DNA of 8,104 nucleotides, taken from DATAAM01 sp036260075 (GTDB lineage Bacteria > Actinomycetota > Acidimicrobiia > Acidimicrobiales > JAHWLA01). The position numbers were made by a program, and so were the translations under genes. This document shows positions 1-5,899 of this stretch, piece after piece. Every line of letters starts with the position of its first letter. Within the stretch, counting starts at the first letter, position 1. The stretch is taken from the NCBI GenBank assembly GCA_036260075.1, contig DATAAM010000238.1, positions 1-8,104 of the forward strand. Reading direction: 5' to 3'. The notes below the pieces were generated by a model, which saw only the letters and a list, made by a program, of their open reading frames with translations, ran no database searches and was not told where the DNA came from.

Positions 1-318
1 ACGGGCGGCGGCCACGAGGTGCTTCACGATGATGGGCCGCGACAGCGACGACACCAGCGGGTACTTGCCCTCGTACCTGGCGTTGGCCTTGAGCGCGGGC
101 GCCACGAAGTCGCGGGCGTACTCCTCGCGGCAGTCGACCACGACGGCCTCCACCGCCCCCGCGCCCAACGCCCGCTGCCGGATGGCCTCGAAGTCGCCGC
201 CTTGGCCGACGTCGGCCGCCACCGCCACGACCTCGACACCCATCTCCTCGATCATCCAGCGCACGGCGACCGACGTGTCGAGCCCGCCGCTGTAGGCCAG
301 TACCACTCTCGCTGCCAT
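1..318 (-). CDS. argG: Argininosuccinate synthase, N-terminal part (truncated by window edge)
   Basis: Joins citrulline and aspartate with ATP to give argininosuccinate in the cytoplasm, the penultimate step of arginine synthesis. Only the first 106 codons are present; the family is usually about 400 residues, so roughly three quarters lies beyond position 1. The N-terminal ATP pyrophosphatase (PP-loop) domain is clear: VVLAYSGGLDTSVAVRW at residues 5-21 holds the SGGLDTS P-loop, followed by ADVGQGGDFE (35-44). The stretch KYPLVSSLSRPIIVKHL (85-101) is also typical of the family. The ATG at 318 puts the P-loop at the usual distance from the start and has a GAGGA Shine-Dalgarno sequence 4 bases upstream. 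It is the last gene seen of the arginine operon, 7 bases after argR. An argH gene would be expected further left, but that is inference. Confidence 0.96.
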   Translation of the reverse strand, partial: MAARVVLAYSGGLDTSVAVRWMIEEMGVEVVAVAADVGQGGDFEAIRQRALGAGAVEAVVVDCREEYARDFVAPALKANARYEGKYPLVSSLSRPIIVKHLVAAAR

Positions 319-322
319 CACG

Positions 323-327
323 TCCTC
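323..327 (-). promoter_or_regulatory. Shine-Dalgarno sequence of argG
   Basis: On the minus strand GAGGA lies 4 bases upstream of the argG ATG and overlaps the argR stop codon. It is the clearest ribosome-binding site in the operon. It fits argG being the only downstream gene whose start does not overlap the preceding stop codon. Confidence 0.6.
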
Positions 328-793
328 ACAGTCCCGCCAAGCCTGACAGGCGCTTGGCCACCTTGCTGCCGCCGGCCCGTTCGGAGGCGACCACCATGAT
401 GGTGTCGTCGCCCGCCACCGTGCCGATGACGTCCTCCAACCCGGCCCGGTCGAGGGCCGAGGCCACCACGTGCGCCGACCCCGGCGGCGTCCGCAGCACC
501 ACGATGTTGCCCGAGTGGGCCACCTCCACCACCCAGTCGCCCAGCACCCGCCGCAGGTGGTCCTCGGGAGCGAGCCGGTCCTTGGGCAGCTCGGGGATGG
601 CGTAGACGGTCTCGCCCCCGGGCAGCCGGACCTTCACCGCCCCCAGCTCCTCCAGGTCGCGCGACACGGTGGCCTGGGTGGCGACCACGCCGTCGGCCGC
701 CAGCAGGTCGACGAGCCGGCCCTGGCTGGTGACGGCGTGCGCCTCGAGGAGCCGGGCGATGCGGTGCTGGCGCTGGGTCTTGGCCATCCTCAT
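326..793 (-). CDS. argR: Arginine repressor ArgR
   Basis: Arginine-dependent DNA-binding regulator that represses arginine biosynthesis genes as a hexamer on ARG boxes. The 155-residue product has the normal family length. The N-terminal winged helix-turn-helix spans about residues 1-70, with the recognition region TQATVSRDLEELGAVKV at 39-55. The C-terminal oligomerisation and arginine-binding domain spans about 78-150 and includes GSAHVVASALD (105-115) and GTVAGDDT (124-131); the paired Asp of this motif contact arginine in characterised ArgR proteins. The start at 793 forms an ATGA overlap with the argF stop codon. A second ATG at 787 would give 153 residues but has no usable Shine-Dalgarno spacing. 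As a member of the operon it should control its own expression through the ARG box at 5885-5898. Confidence 0.95.
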   Translation of the reverse strand: MRMAKTQRQHRIARLLEAHAVTSQGRLVDLLAADGVVATQATVSRDLEELGAVKVRLPGGETVYAIPELPKDRLAPEDHLRRVLGDWVVEVAHSGNIVVLRTPPGSAHVVASALDRAGLEDVIGTVAGDDTIMVVASERAGGSKVAKRLSGLAGL

Positions 794-1644
794 GACAGCA
801 GGAAGAGGAACAGCCCTCGGGCCGCGTGCATGCGGTTGTGCGCTTGGTGCCACACGACGCTGTGCGGCCCGTCCACCACCTCGGCCGCCACCTCCTCGCC
901 GCGGTGGGCGGGCAGGCAGTGGAGGAAGACGGCGTCGTCGGCCGCCTCCGCCATGAGCCGCCGGTCGACGGTGAAGCCTTCGAAGGCGCGGTGGCGGGCG
1001 ACGGCCTCGGCCTCCTGCCCCATCGAGGCCCACACGTCGGTGTAGACGGCATCGGCGTCCTTCACCGCCTCCTCGGGGCGGTGGAGCGCCTCGATGTCAG
1101 GTGCCTGGTACTCGGGCGGTGTCGCCACTCGGATGTCGAGGCCGGCCAGCGCGCACGCCTTGACCAGCGAGCGGCACACGTTGTTGGCGTCGCCCACGTA
1201 GGCGACCGTGCGGCCCGCGAACGAGCCCCACCGCTGTTGCAGCGTGAGGAGGTCGGCCAAGGCCTGGAGCGGATGGGCTTCGTCGGAGAGCAGGTTGACG
1301 ACGGGGACGCTCGCGGCCGCCGCCATGCGTTCCAGCTTGGCGTGCTCGAACACGCGGGCGGCGATCAGCGCGTGGTAGCCGGAGAGGACGCGGGCCACGT
1401 CGCCTGCCGGTTCCCGCACGTCGATGTCGACTTCGTCGGCCCGGTGGGTGACGGGGTGGCCGCCCAGCTGCACCACCGCCATCTCGGTGGCGTCGCGGGT
1501 GCGCAACGACGGCTTCTCGAAAAACAAGGCCACGCCCCTTCCCGCCAGCACCTGTGGCGGGTGGGGCAGCTCGGCCAGCCGCAGGATCTCCGCCAACTCG
1601 TCGGTGCTGAGGTCGTCGACGTCGAGGAGGTGGCGGACGGTCAC
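790..1644 (-). CDS. argF: Ornithine carbamoyltransferase
   Basis: Transfers the carbamoyl group of carbamoyl phosphate to ornithine, giving citrulline. The product is 284 residues, a little short for a family usually near 300-335. The carbamoyl-phosphate motif is FFEKPSLRTR (41-50), a variant of the common STRTR loop. It is followed by MAVVQLGGHP (55-64), the HPLQALADLLT segment (125-135; the family often has HPCQ or HPTQ), the ornithine-binding DVWASMGQE (203-211), HCLPAHRGEEV (242-252) with the catalytic HCLP cysteine, and HNRMHAAR near the end. No ATG is available near the conserved N-terminus. GTG at 1644 fits because it makes a GTGA overlap with the argD stop and yields the expected start TVRHLLDVDDLS. 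Only a weak GGGG precedes it, and a strong hairpin (1654-1703) ends 9 bases upstream. Translation is therefore probably coupled to argD. Confidence 0.95.
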   Translation of the reverse strand: MTVRHLLDVDDLSTDELAEILRLAELPHPPQVLAGRGVALFFEKPSLRTRDATEMAVVQLGGHPVTHRADEVDIDVREPAGDVARVLSGYHALIAARVFEHAKLERMAAAASVPVVNLLSDEAHPLQALADLLTLQQRWGSFAGRTVAYVGDANNVCRSLVKACALAGLDIRVATPPEYQAPDIEALHRPEEAVKDADAVYTDVWASMGQEAEAVARHRAFEGFTVDRRLMAEAADDAVFLHCLPAHRGEEVAAEVVDGPHSVVWHQAHNRMHAARGLFLFLLS

Positions 1645-2834
1645 GTCGACCCCGTTCTGGGGGAGGGATCCCGCGCCAGAGAGCGTGATTCCTCCCCCAG
1701 AACCGCCGAGAGGATGGCCACGCCCTCGTCGAGCTCGTCGTCGCCGACGAGGAGGGAAGGCGCCAGGCGCAGGGCGGAGTCGGTGACGGCGTTGACCACG
1801 AGGCCTGCCTCCAGGCACCGGGCGGCGACGTCCTTGGCGGGGACGCGAAGCTCCGCCGCCAGCAACAGGCCGAGGCCCCGCACTCCCACCACTCCGGGCA
1901 GGGCTTCGAGGCGCTTGCGCAGCCCCGCGCCCGCCGCCTCGGCCCGCGCGGGCACGTCTTCCCGCTGCATGATCTCCAGCACCTTGTTGGCGGCAGCGGC
2001 GGCCAACGGCTGGCCCCCGAAGGTGGTGGCGTGGTCGCCCGGCTTGAAGGCGTCGGCCACATCGGCCCGGGCCCAGCACGCGCCGATGGGCACGCCGTTG
2101 CCCAGCGCCTTGGCCATCGTGACCACGTCGACCTGCACGCCGAAGTGCTGGAAGGCGAACCAGCGGCCGGTGCGACCGAGGCCGGTCTGCACCTCGTCGA
2201 CCATGAGCAACAGGCCCCGCTCGTCGCACAGCCGCCGCACGGCGGCGAAGTACTCGGCCGTGGCCGGGTGCACGCCGCCTTCGCCCTGCACCGCTTCGAG
2301 GAGCACAGCCGCCACCGTGGGATCGAGGGCCGCTTCGAGGGCGTCGACATCGTGCCAGGCCACGTGGCGGAAGCCCTCGGGCAACGGCTGGAACGGCTCG
2401 TGCTTCTGGGGCTGGCCGGTGGCGTGGAGGGTGGCCAACGTACGGCCGTGGAACGAGCCGTACGCGCTCACGACCACGTGGCGCCCCCGGCCCGCCCACT
2501 TGCGGGCCAGCTTGATGGCGCACTCGTTGGCCTCGCCCCCGGAGTTGCACAGGAAGACGCGGCCGGGCGGTCCCCCGATCAGGCCGTCGATGGCGGCGGC
2601 GAGGTCGCGCTGGGGCTGCGTGCCGAAGAGGTTCGACACGTGCAGCAGCGTGTTGGCCTGGCGGCAGACGGCCTCGGCCACCTCCGGGTGCGCGTGCCCC
2701 AGGCCGGCGACGGCCAGACCGGTGAGGAAGTCGAGGTAGCGCTTGCCCGCGTCGTCCCACAGGTAGCTGCCCTCGCCGCGCACGAACGTCACCGTGGTCG
2801 GGGGGTACGTGGTCATGAGGTGCTCGACGCTCAC
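1641..2834 (-). CDS. argD: Acetylornithine aminotransferase
   Basis: PLP-dependent class III aminotransferase that converts N-acetylglutamate semialdehyde and glutamate to N-acetylornithine and 2-oxoglutarate. The 397 residues match the usual length. Visible motifs: FVRGEGSYLWDDAGKRYLDF (17-36), GLGHAHP (44-50), NSGGEANECAIKLAR (97-111; commonly NSGAEANE), FHGRT (128-132), EAVQGEGGV (180-188), the cofactor Asp in MVDEVQTGLGRTG (211-223; D213) and the Schiff-base lysine in TMAKALGNG (K242). GTG at 2834 overlaps the argB stop as GTGA and has a GGTGA Shine-Dalgarno-like sequence. An ATG at 2816 would remove six residues (VSVEHL) and has no Shine-Dalgarno. Oddity: the last 20 residues, from V378, lie outside the conserved fold, are written largely by the 1654-1703 palindrome and use A/T-ending codons rare elsewhere in the gene. 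Confidence 0.95.
   Translation of the reverse strand: MSVEHLMTTYPPTTVTFVRGEGSYLWDDAGKRYLDFLTGLAVAGLGHAHPEVAEAVCRQANTLLHVSNLFGTQPQRDLAAAIDGLIGGPPGRVFLCNSGGEANECAIKLARKWAGRGRHVVVSAYGSFHGRTLATLHATGQPQKHEPFQPLPEGFRHVAWHDVDALEAALDPTVAAVLLEAVQGEGGVHPATAEYFAAVRRLCDERGLLLMVDEVQTGLGRTGRWFAFQHFGVQVDVVTMAKALGNGVPIGACWARADVADAFKPGDHATTFGGQPLAAAAANKVLEIMQREDVPARAEAAGAGLRKRLEALPGVVGVRGLGLLLAAELRVPAKDVAARCLEAGLVVNAVTDSALRLAPSLLVGDDELDEGVAILSAVLGEESRSLARDPSPRTGST
1654..1703. repeat. 50-base near-perfect inverted repeat (hairpin) at the argD-argF junction
   Basis: The arms GTTCTGGGGGAGG (1654-1666) and CCTCCCCCAGAAC (1691-1703) are exact reverse complements over 13 bases. Pairing continues inward through one non-Watson-Crick pair (G1667/T1690), three more pairs (1668-1670 with 1687-1689), one mismatch (C1671/T1686) and three further pairs (1672-1674 with 1683-1685), leaving an 8-base loop (1675-1682). 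In the operon mRNA the two imperfect positions are A-C and A-G mismatches. It lies wholly inside the argD reading frame (codons 378-394) and ends 9 bases before the argF GTG. There is no T-tract on either side, so it is not a standard intrinsic terminator. It could be a dispersed palindromic (REP-like) element or an mRNA processing or stability hairpin between cistrons. The sequence alone does not decide. Confidence 0.8.
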
Positions 2835-3694
2835 GGCGTCACCATGGTGCCGATGCCGTGCTGGGTGAAGATCTCCAGGAGCAGGGCGTGCGGCACGCGG
2901 CCGTCGAGGATGTGGGCCTGCCCCACGCCGTTGCGCACCGCTTCGATGCACGAGGCGACCTTCGGGATCATGCCCTCCACCACGGTCCCGTCGGCCACGA
3001 GGTCGGCCAGCTCGCTCGTGGTGGTGGAGGAGACGAGGGTGGCGGGATCGTCCTTGTCGCGGCGCAGGCCTTCGACGTTGGTGAGGTACACGAGCTTCTC
3101 GGCCCGCACGGCGGCGGCGATGGCCCCCGCGGCGGTGTCGGCGTTGATGTTGTAGGCCTGCCCCTCGTCGTCGCTGCCGATGGTGGCGATGACCGGGATC
3201 AGCTCCTGCGAGAGCAGCCGTTCGACGATGGTGGGGTCGACCCCGCTCACCTCGCCCACGAAGCCGAGCTCGGGCGACTTGGCCTCGGCCCGGATGAGGC
3301 CCGCGTCCTCGCCGGAGAGGCCGACAGCCAGCGGGCCGTGCACGTTGATCGCCGTCACGATCTCGCGGTTGACCTTGCCCACCAGCACCATGCGGGCGAT
3401 GTCGAGGGTCTCGGCGTCGGTGACACGCAGACCGTCGCGGAACTCGGGTTCCTTGCCGAGCCGCTTCATGAGGTCGCCGATCTGCGGCCCGCCGCCGTGC
3501 ACCACCACGGGGCGCATGCCCACCGACCGCATGAGCACGATGTCCTCGGCGAACGATGCCAACTCGTCGTCGCCCCCGACGGAGGTGGGTGCGATGGCGT
3601 TGCCGCCGTACTTGACGACGACGACCTTGCCCCAGAAGCGCCGGATGTACGGCAGTGCCTCGATGAGGACGGCGGTCTTGGCGGCGGCGTCCAT
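2831..3694 (-). CDS. argB: Acetylglutamate kinase
   Basis: Phosphorylates N-acetylglutamate with ATP, the usual committed and feedback-controlled step of the pathway. The 287 residues cover the whole amino-acid kinase fold. VVVVKYGGNA (24-33) holds the phosphate-binding lysine K28, HGGGPQI (66-72) the glycine-rich substrate loop, GLRVTD (88-93) follows, NINADTAAGAIA (183-194) is the nucleotide and catalytic segment, and MIPKV (242-246) holds a second lysine. The N-terminal helix AVLIEALPYIRRFWGK (8-23) and the C-terminal HILDGRVPHALLLEIF...GIGTMV resemble the arginine-inhibited hexameric class (Pseudomonas and Thermotoga type). Feedback inhibition by arginine is therefore inferred. ATG at 3694 shares its A with the argJ stop (TGATG). 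GTG at 3697 is an alternative that would give a 4-base overlap. Confidence 0.96.
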   Translation of the reverse strand: MDAAAKTAVLIEALPYIRRFWGKVVVVKYGGNAIAPTSVGGDDELASFAEDIVLMRSVGMRPVVVHGGGPQIGDLMKRLGKEPEFRDGLRVTDAETLDIARMVLVGKVNREIVTAINVHGPLAVGLSGEDAGLIRAEAKSPELGFVGEVSGVDPTIVERLLSQELIPVIATIGSDDEGQAYNINADTAAGAIAAAVRAEKLVYLTNVEGLRRDKDDPATLVSSTTTSELADLVADGTVVEGMIPKVASCIEAVRNGVGQAHILDGRVPHALLLEIFTQHGIGTMVTP

Positions 3695-4857
3695 CACGAG
3701 GTCCGCATGTTCTCGTCGATGTACGCGTGCGTGAGGTCGTTGGTCAGGACGGTGGCCGTGCCCTCGCCCAGCCCGAGGTCGCAGTCGAGGCGCACGTGCC
3801 GCTCGGCCAGGTGGGCCTTCACCGCCGCTTCGTCGTGGGGGGCGGCGATCCCGCCCACGCACACGGCGACGCCGCCGTAGGCCACGGCCACCCGGTCGGG
3901 ATCGAAGGCAGCGCCGCTGGTGCCGAGCTCGCTCACCACCCGGCCCCAGTAGGGGTCCTGGCCGTAGAACGAGCACTTCACGAGCTGGCTCTGCGCCACC
4001 TTGCGGGCGGCAGCGGCGGCGTCGGCATCGGAGGCGGCCCCGCTGACGGTGACGGTGACGACCTTGGTGGCGCCCTCGGCGTCGCCCGCCATCTGGGCGG
4101 CCAGGTCGGAGCAGGCCTCGGTGAGCGCCTGTTGCAGGGCGCCGTCGTCGTCGACCCCGGACCGGCCGTTGGCCAGCACGATCACGGTGTCGTTGGTGGA
4201 CGTGCACCCGTCGACCGTGAGCGTGTTGAACGAGGCCGCCACGGCCCGTCGCAGCAGCGCGTGGAGCGTGTCGGGCTCGACCGCCGCGTCGGTGGTGAGC
4301 ACGGCCAGCATGGTGGCCATGTCGGGAGCCAGCATGGCGGCGCCCTTGGCGATGCCCCCCACGGTGATCCCGCCCGCGGCAGCCAACGCCTGCTTGGGGT
4401 GGGTGTCGGTGGTCATCATGGCCCGGGCGGCATCGGGCCCGCCGTCGGGCGTGCGGGCGGCCACCAGCGGGGCGACGCCCTTCTCGACGGGCTCCAAGGG
4501 GAGCGGGATGCCGATGAGGCCGGTGGAGCACACGAGCACGTGGTCGGCGAGGCAGCCCAGCTCGTCGGCCACCAGCTCGGCGGTGCGCTGGGCCTTGGCC
4601 CGGCCGTCGTCGCCGGTGGCGGCGTTGGCGTTGCCCGAGTTGAGGACGACCGCGGCAGCGCGCCCGCCGGTGGCCGCCAGGTGGGCGGCCGTCACCTGCA
4701 CGGGCGCCGCCTTCGCCTTGTTGGCGGTGAAGACGGCCGCGGCAGGGACGGGCTGCCCGTCGGCGGTGGCGACGAGGGCGAGGTCGGGCGCACCCGACTC
4801 CTTGATGCCGCAGGCGATCCCGGCGGCGACGAAGCCGTCGACGGCGGTCACGGTCAC
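3694..4857 (-). CDS. argJ: Bifunctional glutamate N-acetyltransferase / ornithine acetyltransferase
   Basis: Moves the acetyl group from N-acetylornithine to glutamate, releasing ornithine and regenerating N-acetylglutamate (the cyclic pathway). Some members also acetylate glutamate from acetyl-CoA. The 387-residue proenzyme cleaves itself into alpha and beta chains. The cleavage and nucleophile site is the Thr in MLAPDMATMLAVLTTDA (175-191; T182), preceded by GGIAKGA (167-173). The oxyanion-hole motif STGLIG is at 111-116, NSGNANAATG at 73-82, TVDGCTSTNDT at 214-224 and GDAEGATK at 258-265. The GTG at 4857 forms a GTGA overlap with the argC stop and gives MTVTAVDGFVAAG, the standard beginning; a second GTG two codons later (4851) is possible. 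No separate argE-type deacetylase gene is seen here, which fits the cyclic route. Confidence 0.96.
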   Translation of the reverse strand: MTVTAVDGFVAAGIACGIKESGAPDLALVATADGQPVPAAAVFTANKAKAAPVQVTAAHLAATGGRAAAVVLNSGNANAATGDDGRAKAQRTAELVADELGCLADHVLVCSTGLIGIPLPLEPVEKGVAPLVAARTPDGGPDAARAMMTTDTHPKQALAAAGGITVGGIAKGAAMLAPDMATMLAVLTTDAAVEPDTLHALLRRAVAASFNTLTVDGCTSTNDTVIVLANGRSGVDDDGALQQALTEACSDLAAQMAGDAEGATKVVTVTVSGAASDADAAAAARKVAQSQLVKCSFYGQDPYWGRVVSELGTSGAAFDPDRVAVAYGGVAVCVGGIAAPHDEAAVKAHLAERHVRLDCDLGLGEGTATVLTNDLTHAYIDENMRTS

Positions 4858-5864
4858 GGATAGACCCCCACGGTCGGCAGGCCCGACGTCTCCGGCAGGC
4901 CGAGGGCGAGGTTGGCGCACTGCACGGCCTGGCCGGAGGCGCCCTTCACGAGGTTGTCGAGCGCGCACAGCACGAGCACCCAGCCCGTGCGCGCGTCGAG
5001 GCGGGCGGTGAGGTGGGCGGTGTTGGAGCCGTACGTGGCCTTGGTGGACGGCGACCGCTCGTCCACCACCACGAACGGCTCGTCGGCATAGGCGTCGCGC
5101 AGGACGGCGATCGGGTCGACGCTGCCGGTGGGGCGGGCGTAGCAGGTGGCCAGGATCCCCCGCGTCATCGGCGCCAGGTGGGGCGTGAAGAGCACCTGGG
5201 CGCCGATGGCCTGCTCGATCTCGGGCGTGTGGCGGTGGGTGAGCAGCCCGTAGGCCGTGAAGTCCTCGTTGGCCGTGCCGTAGTGGCTGGTGTGCTTGAG
5301 GGCGCGGCCCGCACCCGACACGCCGCTGGCGGCGTCGACGATCACGCCGGTGGGCTCGACGGCACCGGTCCGGACCAACGGCGCCAATGCCAGGGCCGCG
5401 GCCGTGACGTAGCAGCCCGCGGCGGCCACCAGCGGGGCGTCGCGCAACGAGTCCCGGAACAGCTCCGGGATGCCGAAGGCGAAGTCGGCCAGCAGGTCGG
5501 GGGCGCTGTGCTCCTCGCCGTACCAGGCGGGGTACAGCGTGGGGTCCTTCAGGCGGAAGTCGGCCGCCAGGTCGACGATGTGCGGGACTCGCTTGCGCAG
5601 GTCGGGCACTATGTGCTGTGAGGCACCATGCGGAAGCGCGAGGAAGACCAGGTCGAGCCCTTCGGCCGCGGCCGGATCGGCGTCGGCGAACGCCAGCTCC
5701 GGGTACGCGGCGGCCAGGCTCGGGTAGAGCTCGGCGGCCCGCGTGCCCACCTGGGTGTCGGCGGTCGCCAGCACCACGTCGAGCTGCGGGTGGGACGCGC
5801 ACAGCCGCAGCAGCTCCGCGCCCGTGTACCCCGACGCCCCGTAGATCCCGACCCGTACGGCCAC
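4854..5864 (-). CDS. argC: N-acetyl-gamma-glutamyl-phosphate reductase
   Basis: NADPH-dependent reduction of N-acetylglutamyl phosphate to the semialdehyde. The 336 residues match the family. The Rossmann NADP loop is YGASGYTGAELLRL (8-21), followed by DLVFLALPHGAS (71-82) and DLAADFRL (98-105). The catalytic cysteine is C151 in AAAGCYVTAAALAL; the usual PGCYPT signature has lost both prolines but keeps GCY. HRHTPEIEQ (211-219) carries the active-site histidine region, and FTPHLAPMTRGI (227-238) and NLVKGASGQAVQ (304-315) close the fold. I chose GTG at 5864, which gives MAVRVGIYGASG. An in-frame ATG at 5885 would add seven residues, but those codons are the promoter (-10 TATAGT at 5876-5871) and lie next to the ARG box. 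There is no Shine-Dalgarno at proper spacing, and the predicted transcript starts on the GTG. It is the first gene of the operon. Confidence 0.95.
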   Translation of the reverse strand: MAVRVGIYGASGYTGAELLRLCASHPQLDVVLATADTQVGTRAAELYPSLAAAYPELAFADADPAAAEGLDLVFLALPHGASQHIVPDLRKRVPHIVDLAADFRLKDPTLYPAWYGEEHSAPDLLADFAFGIPELFRDSLRDAPLVAAAGCYVTAAALALAPLVRTGAVEPTGVIVDAASGVSGAGRALKHTSHYGTANEDFTAYGLLTHRHTPEIEQAIGAQVLFTPHLAPMTRGILATCYARPTGSVDPIAVLRDAYADEPFVVVDERSPSTKATYGSNTAHLTARLDARTGWVLVLCALDNLVKGASGQAVQCANLALGLPETSGLPTVGVYP

Positions 5865-5869
5865 CGTCC

Positions 5870-5875
5870 TACTAT
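5870..5875 (+). promoter_or_regulatory. Possible -10 element for the divergent plus-strand gene
   Basis: TACTAT on the plus strand overlaps the argC -10 (TATAGT on the minus strand) almost symmetrically: TACTATA reads TATAGTA on the other strand. It ends 8 bases before the ATG at 5884, so transcription would begin on or next to that start codon. I see no convincing -35 at 16-18 bases upstream (sequence near CCCGAC), which makes this a tentative call. Confidence 0.35.
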
Positions 5876-5899
5876 ACAAGCACATGAATAGAGATGCAA
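5871..5899 (-). promoter_or_regulatory. Promoter of the arg operon (argC), probably leaderless
   Basis: On the minus strand a -35 hexamer TTGCAT (5899-5894) is followed by a 17-base spacer and a -10 hexamer TATAGT (5876-5871). This is a good match to the sigma70/SigA-type pattern TTGACA-17-TATAAT. Six bases (AGGACG) separate the -10 from the argC GTG, so a start point 7 bases downstream falls on the G at 5864 and the mRNA would have no 5' leader. Leaderless mRNAs are common in actinobacteria. The region is distinctly AT-rich against its surroundings. The call is from sequence pattern only. Confidence 0.72.

Noticed and set aside
1654..1703. Intrinsic terminator between argD and argF
   Set aside because: The hairpin is strong but no T-tract follows on either strand, and argF, argR and argG lie directly downstream without another visible promoter.
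826..2739. Long plus-strand open frame (about 637 codons) across argF and argD
   Set aside because: It lies opposite two genes with complete family motifs. Its translation is low-complexity His/Arg/Val-rich sequence with no recognisable domain, as expected for the antisense of high-GC coding DNA.
1645..2760. N-terminal extension of argF far into argD
   Set aside because: The frame is open upstream, but the translation is Arg/Gly/Pro-rich nonsense. The OTC sequence begins at the GTG at 1644, which overlaps the argD stop.
2031..4863. Other long plus-strand frames opposite argD, argB and argJ (2031-3155, 2858-3880, 3727-4863, 4001-5011)
   Set aside because: All are antisense shadows of conserved genes, with biased composition and no motifs. 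No promoter or Shine-Dalgarno sequence supports them.
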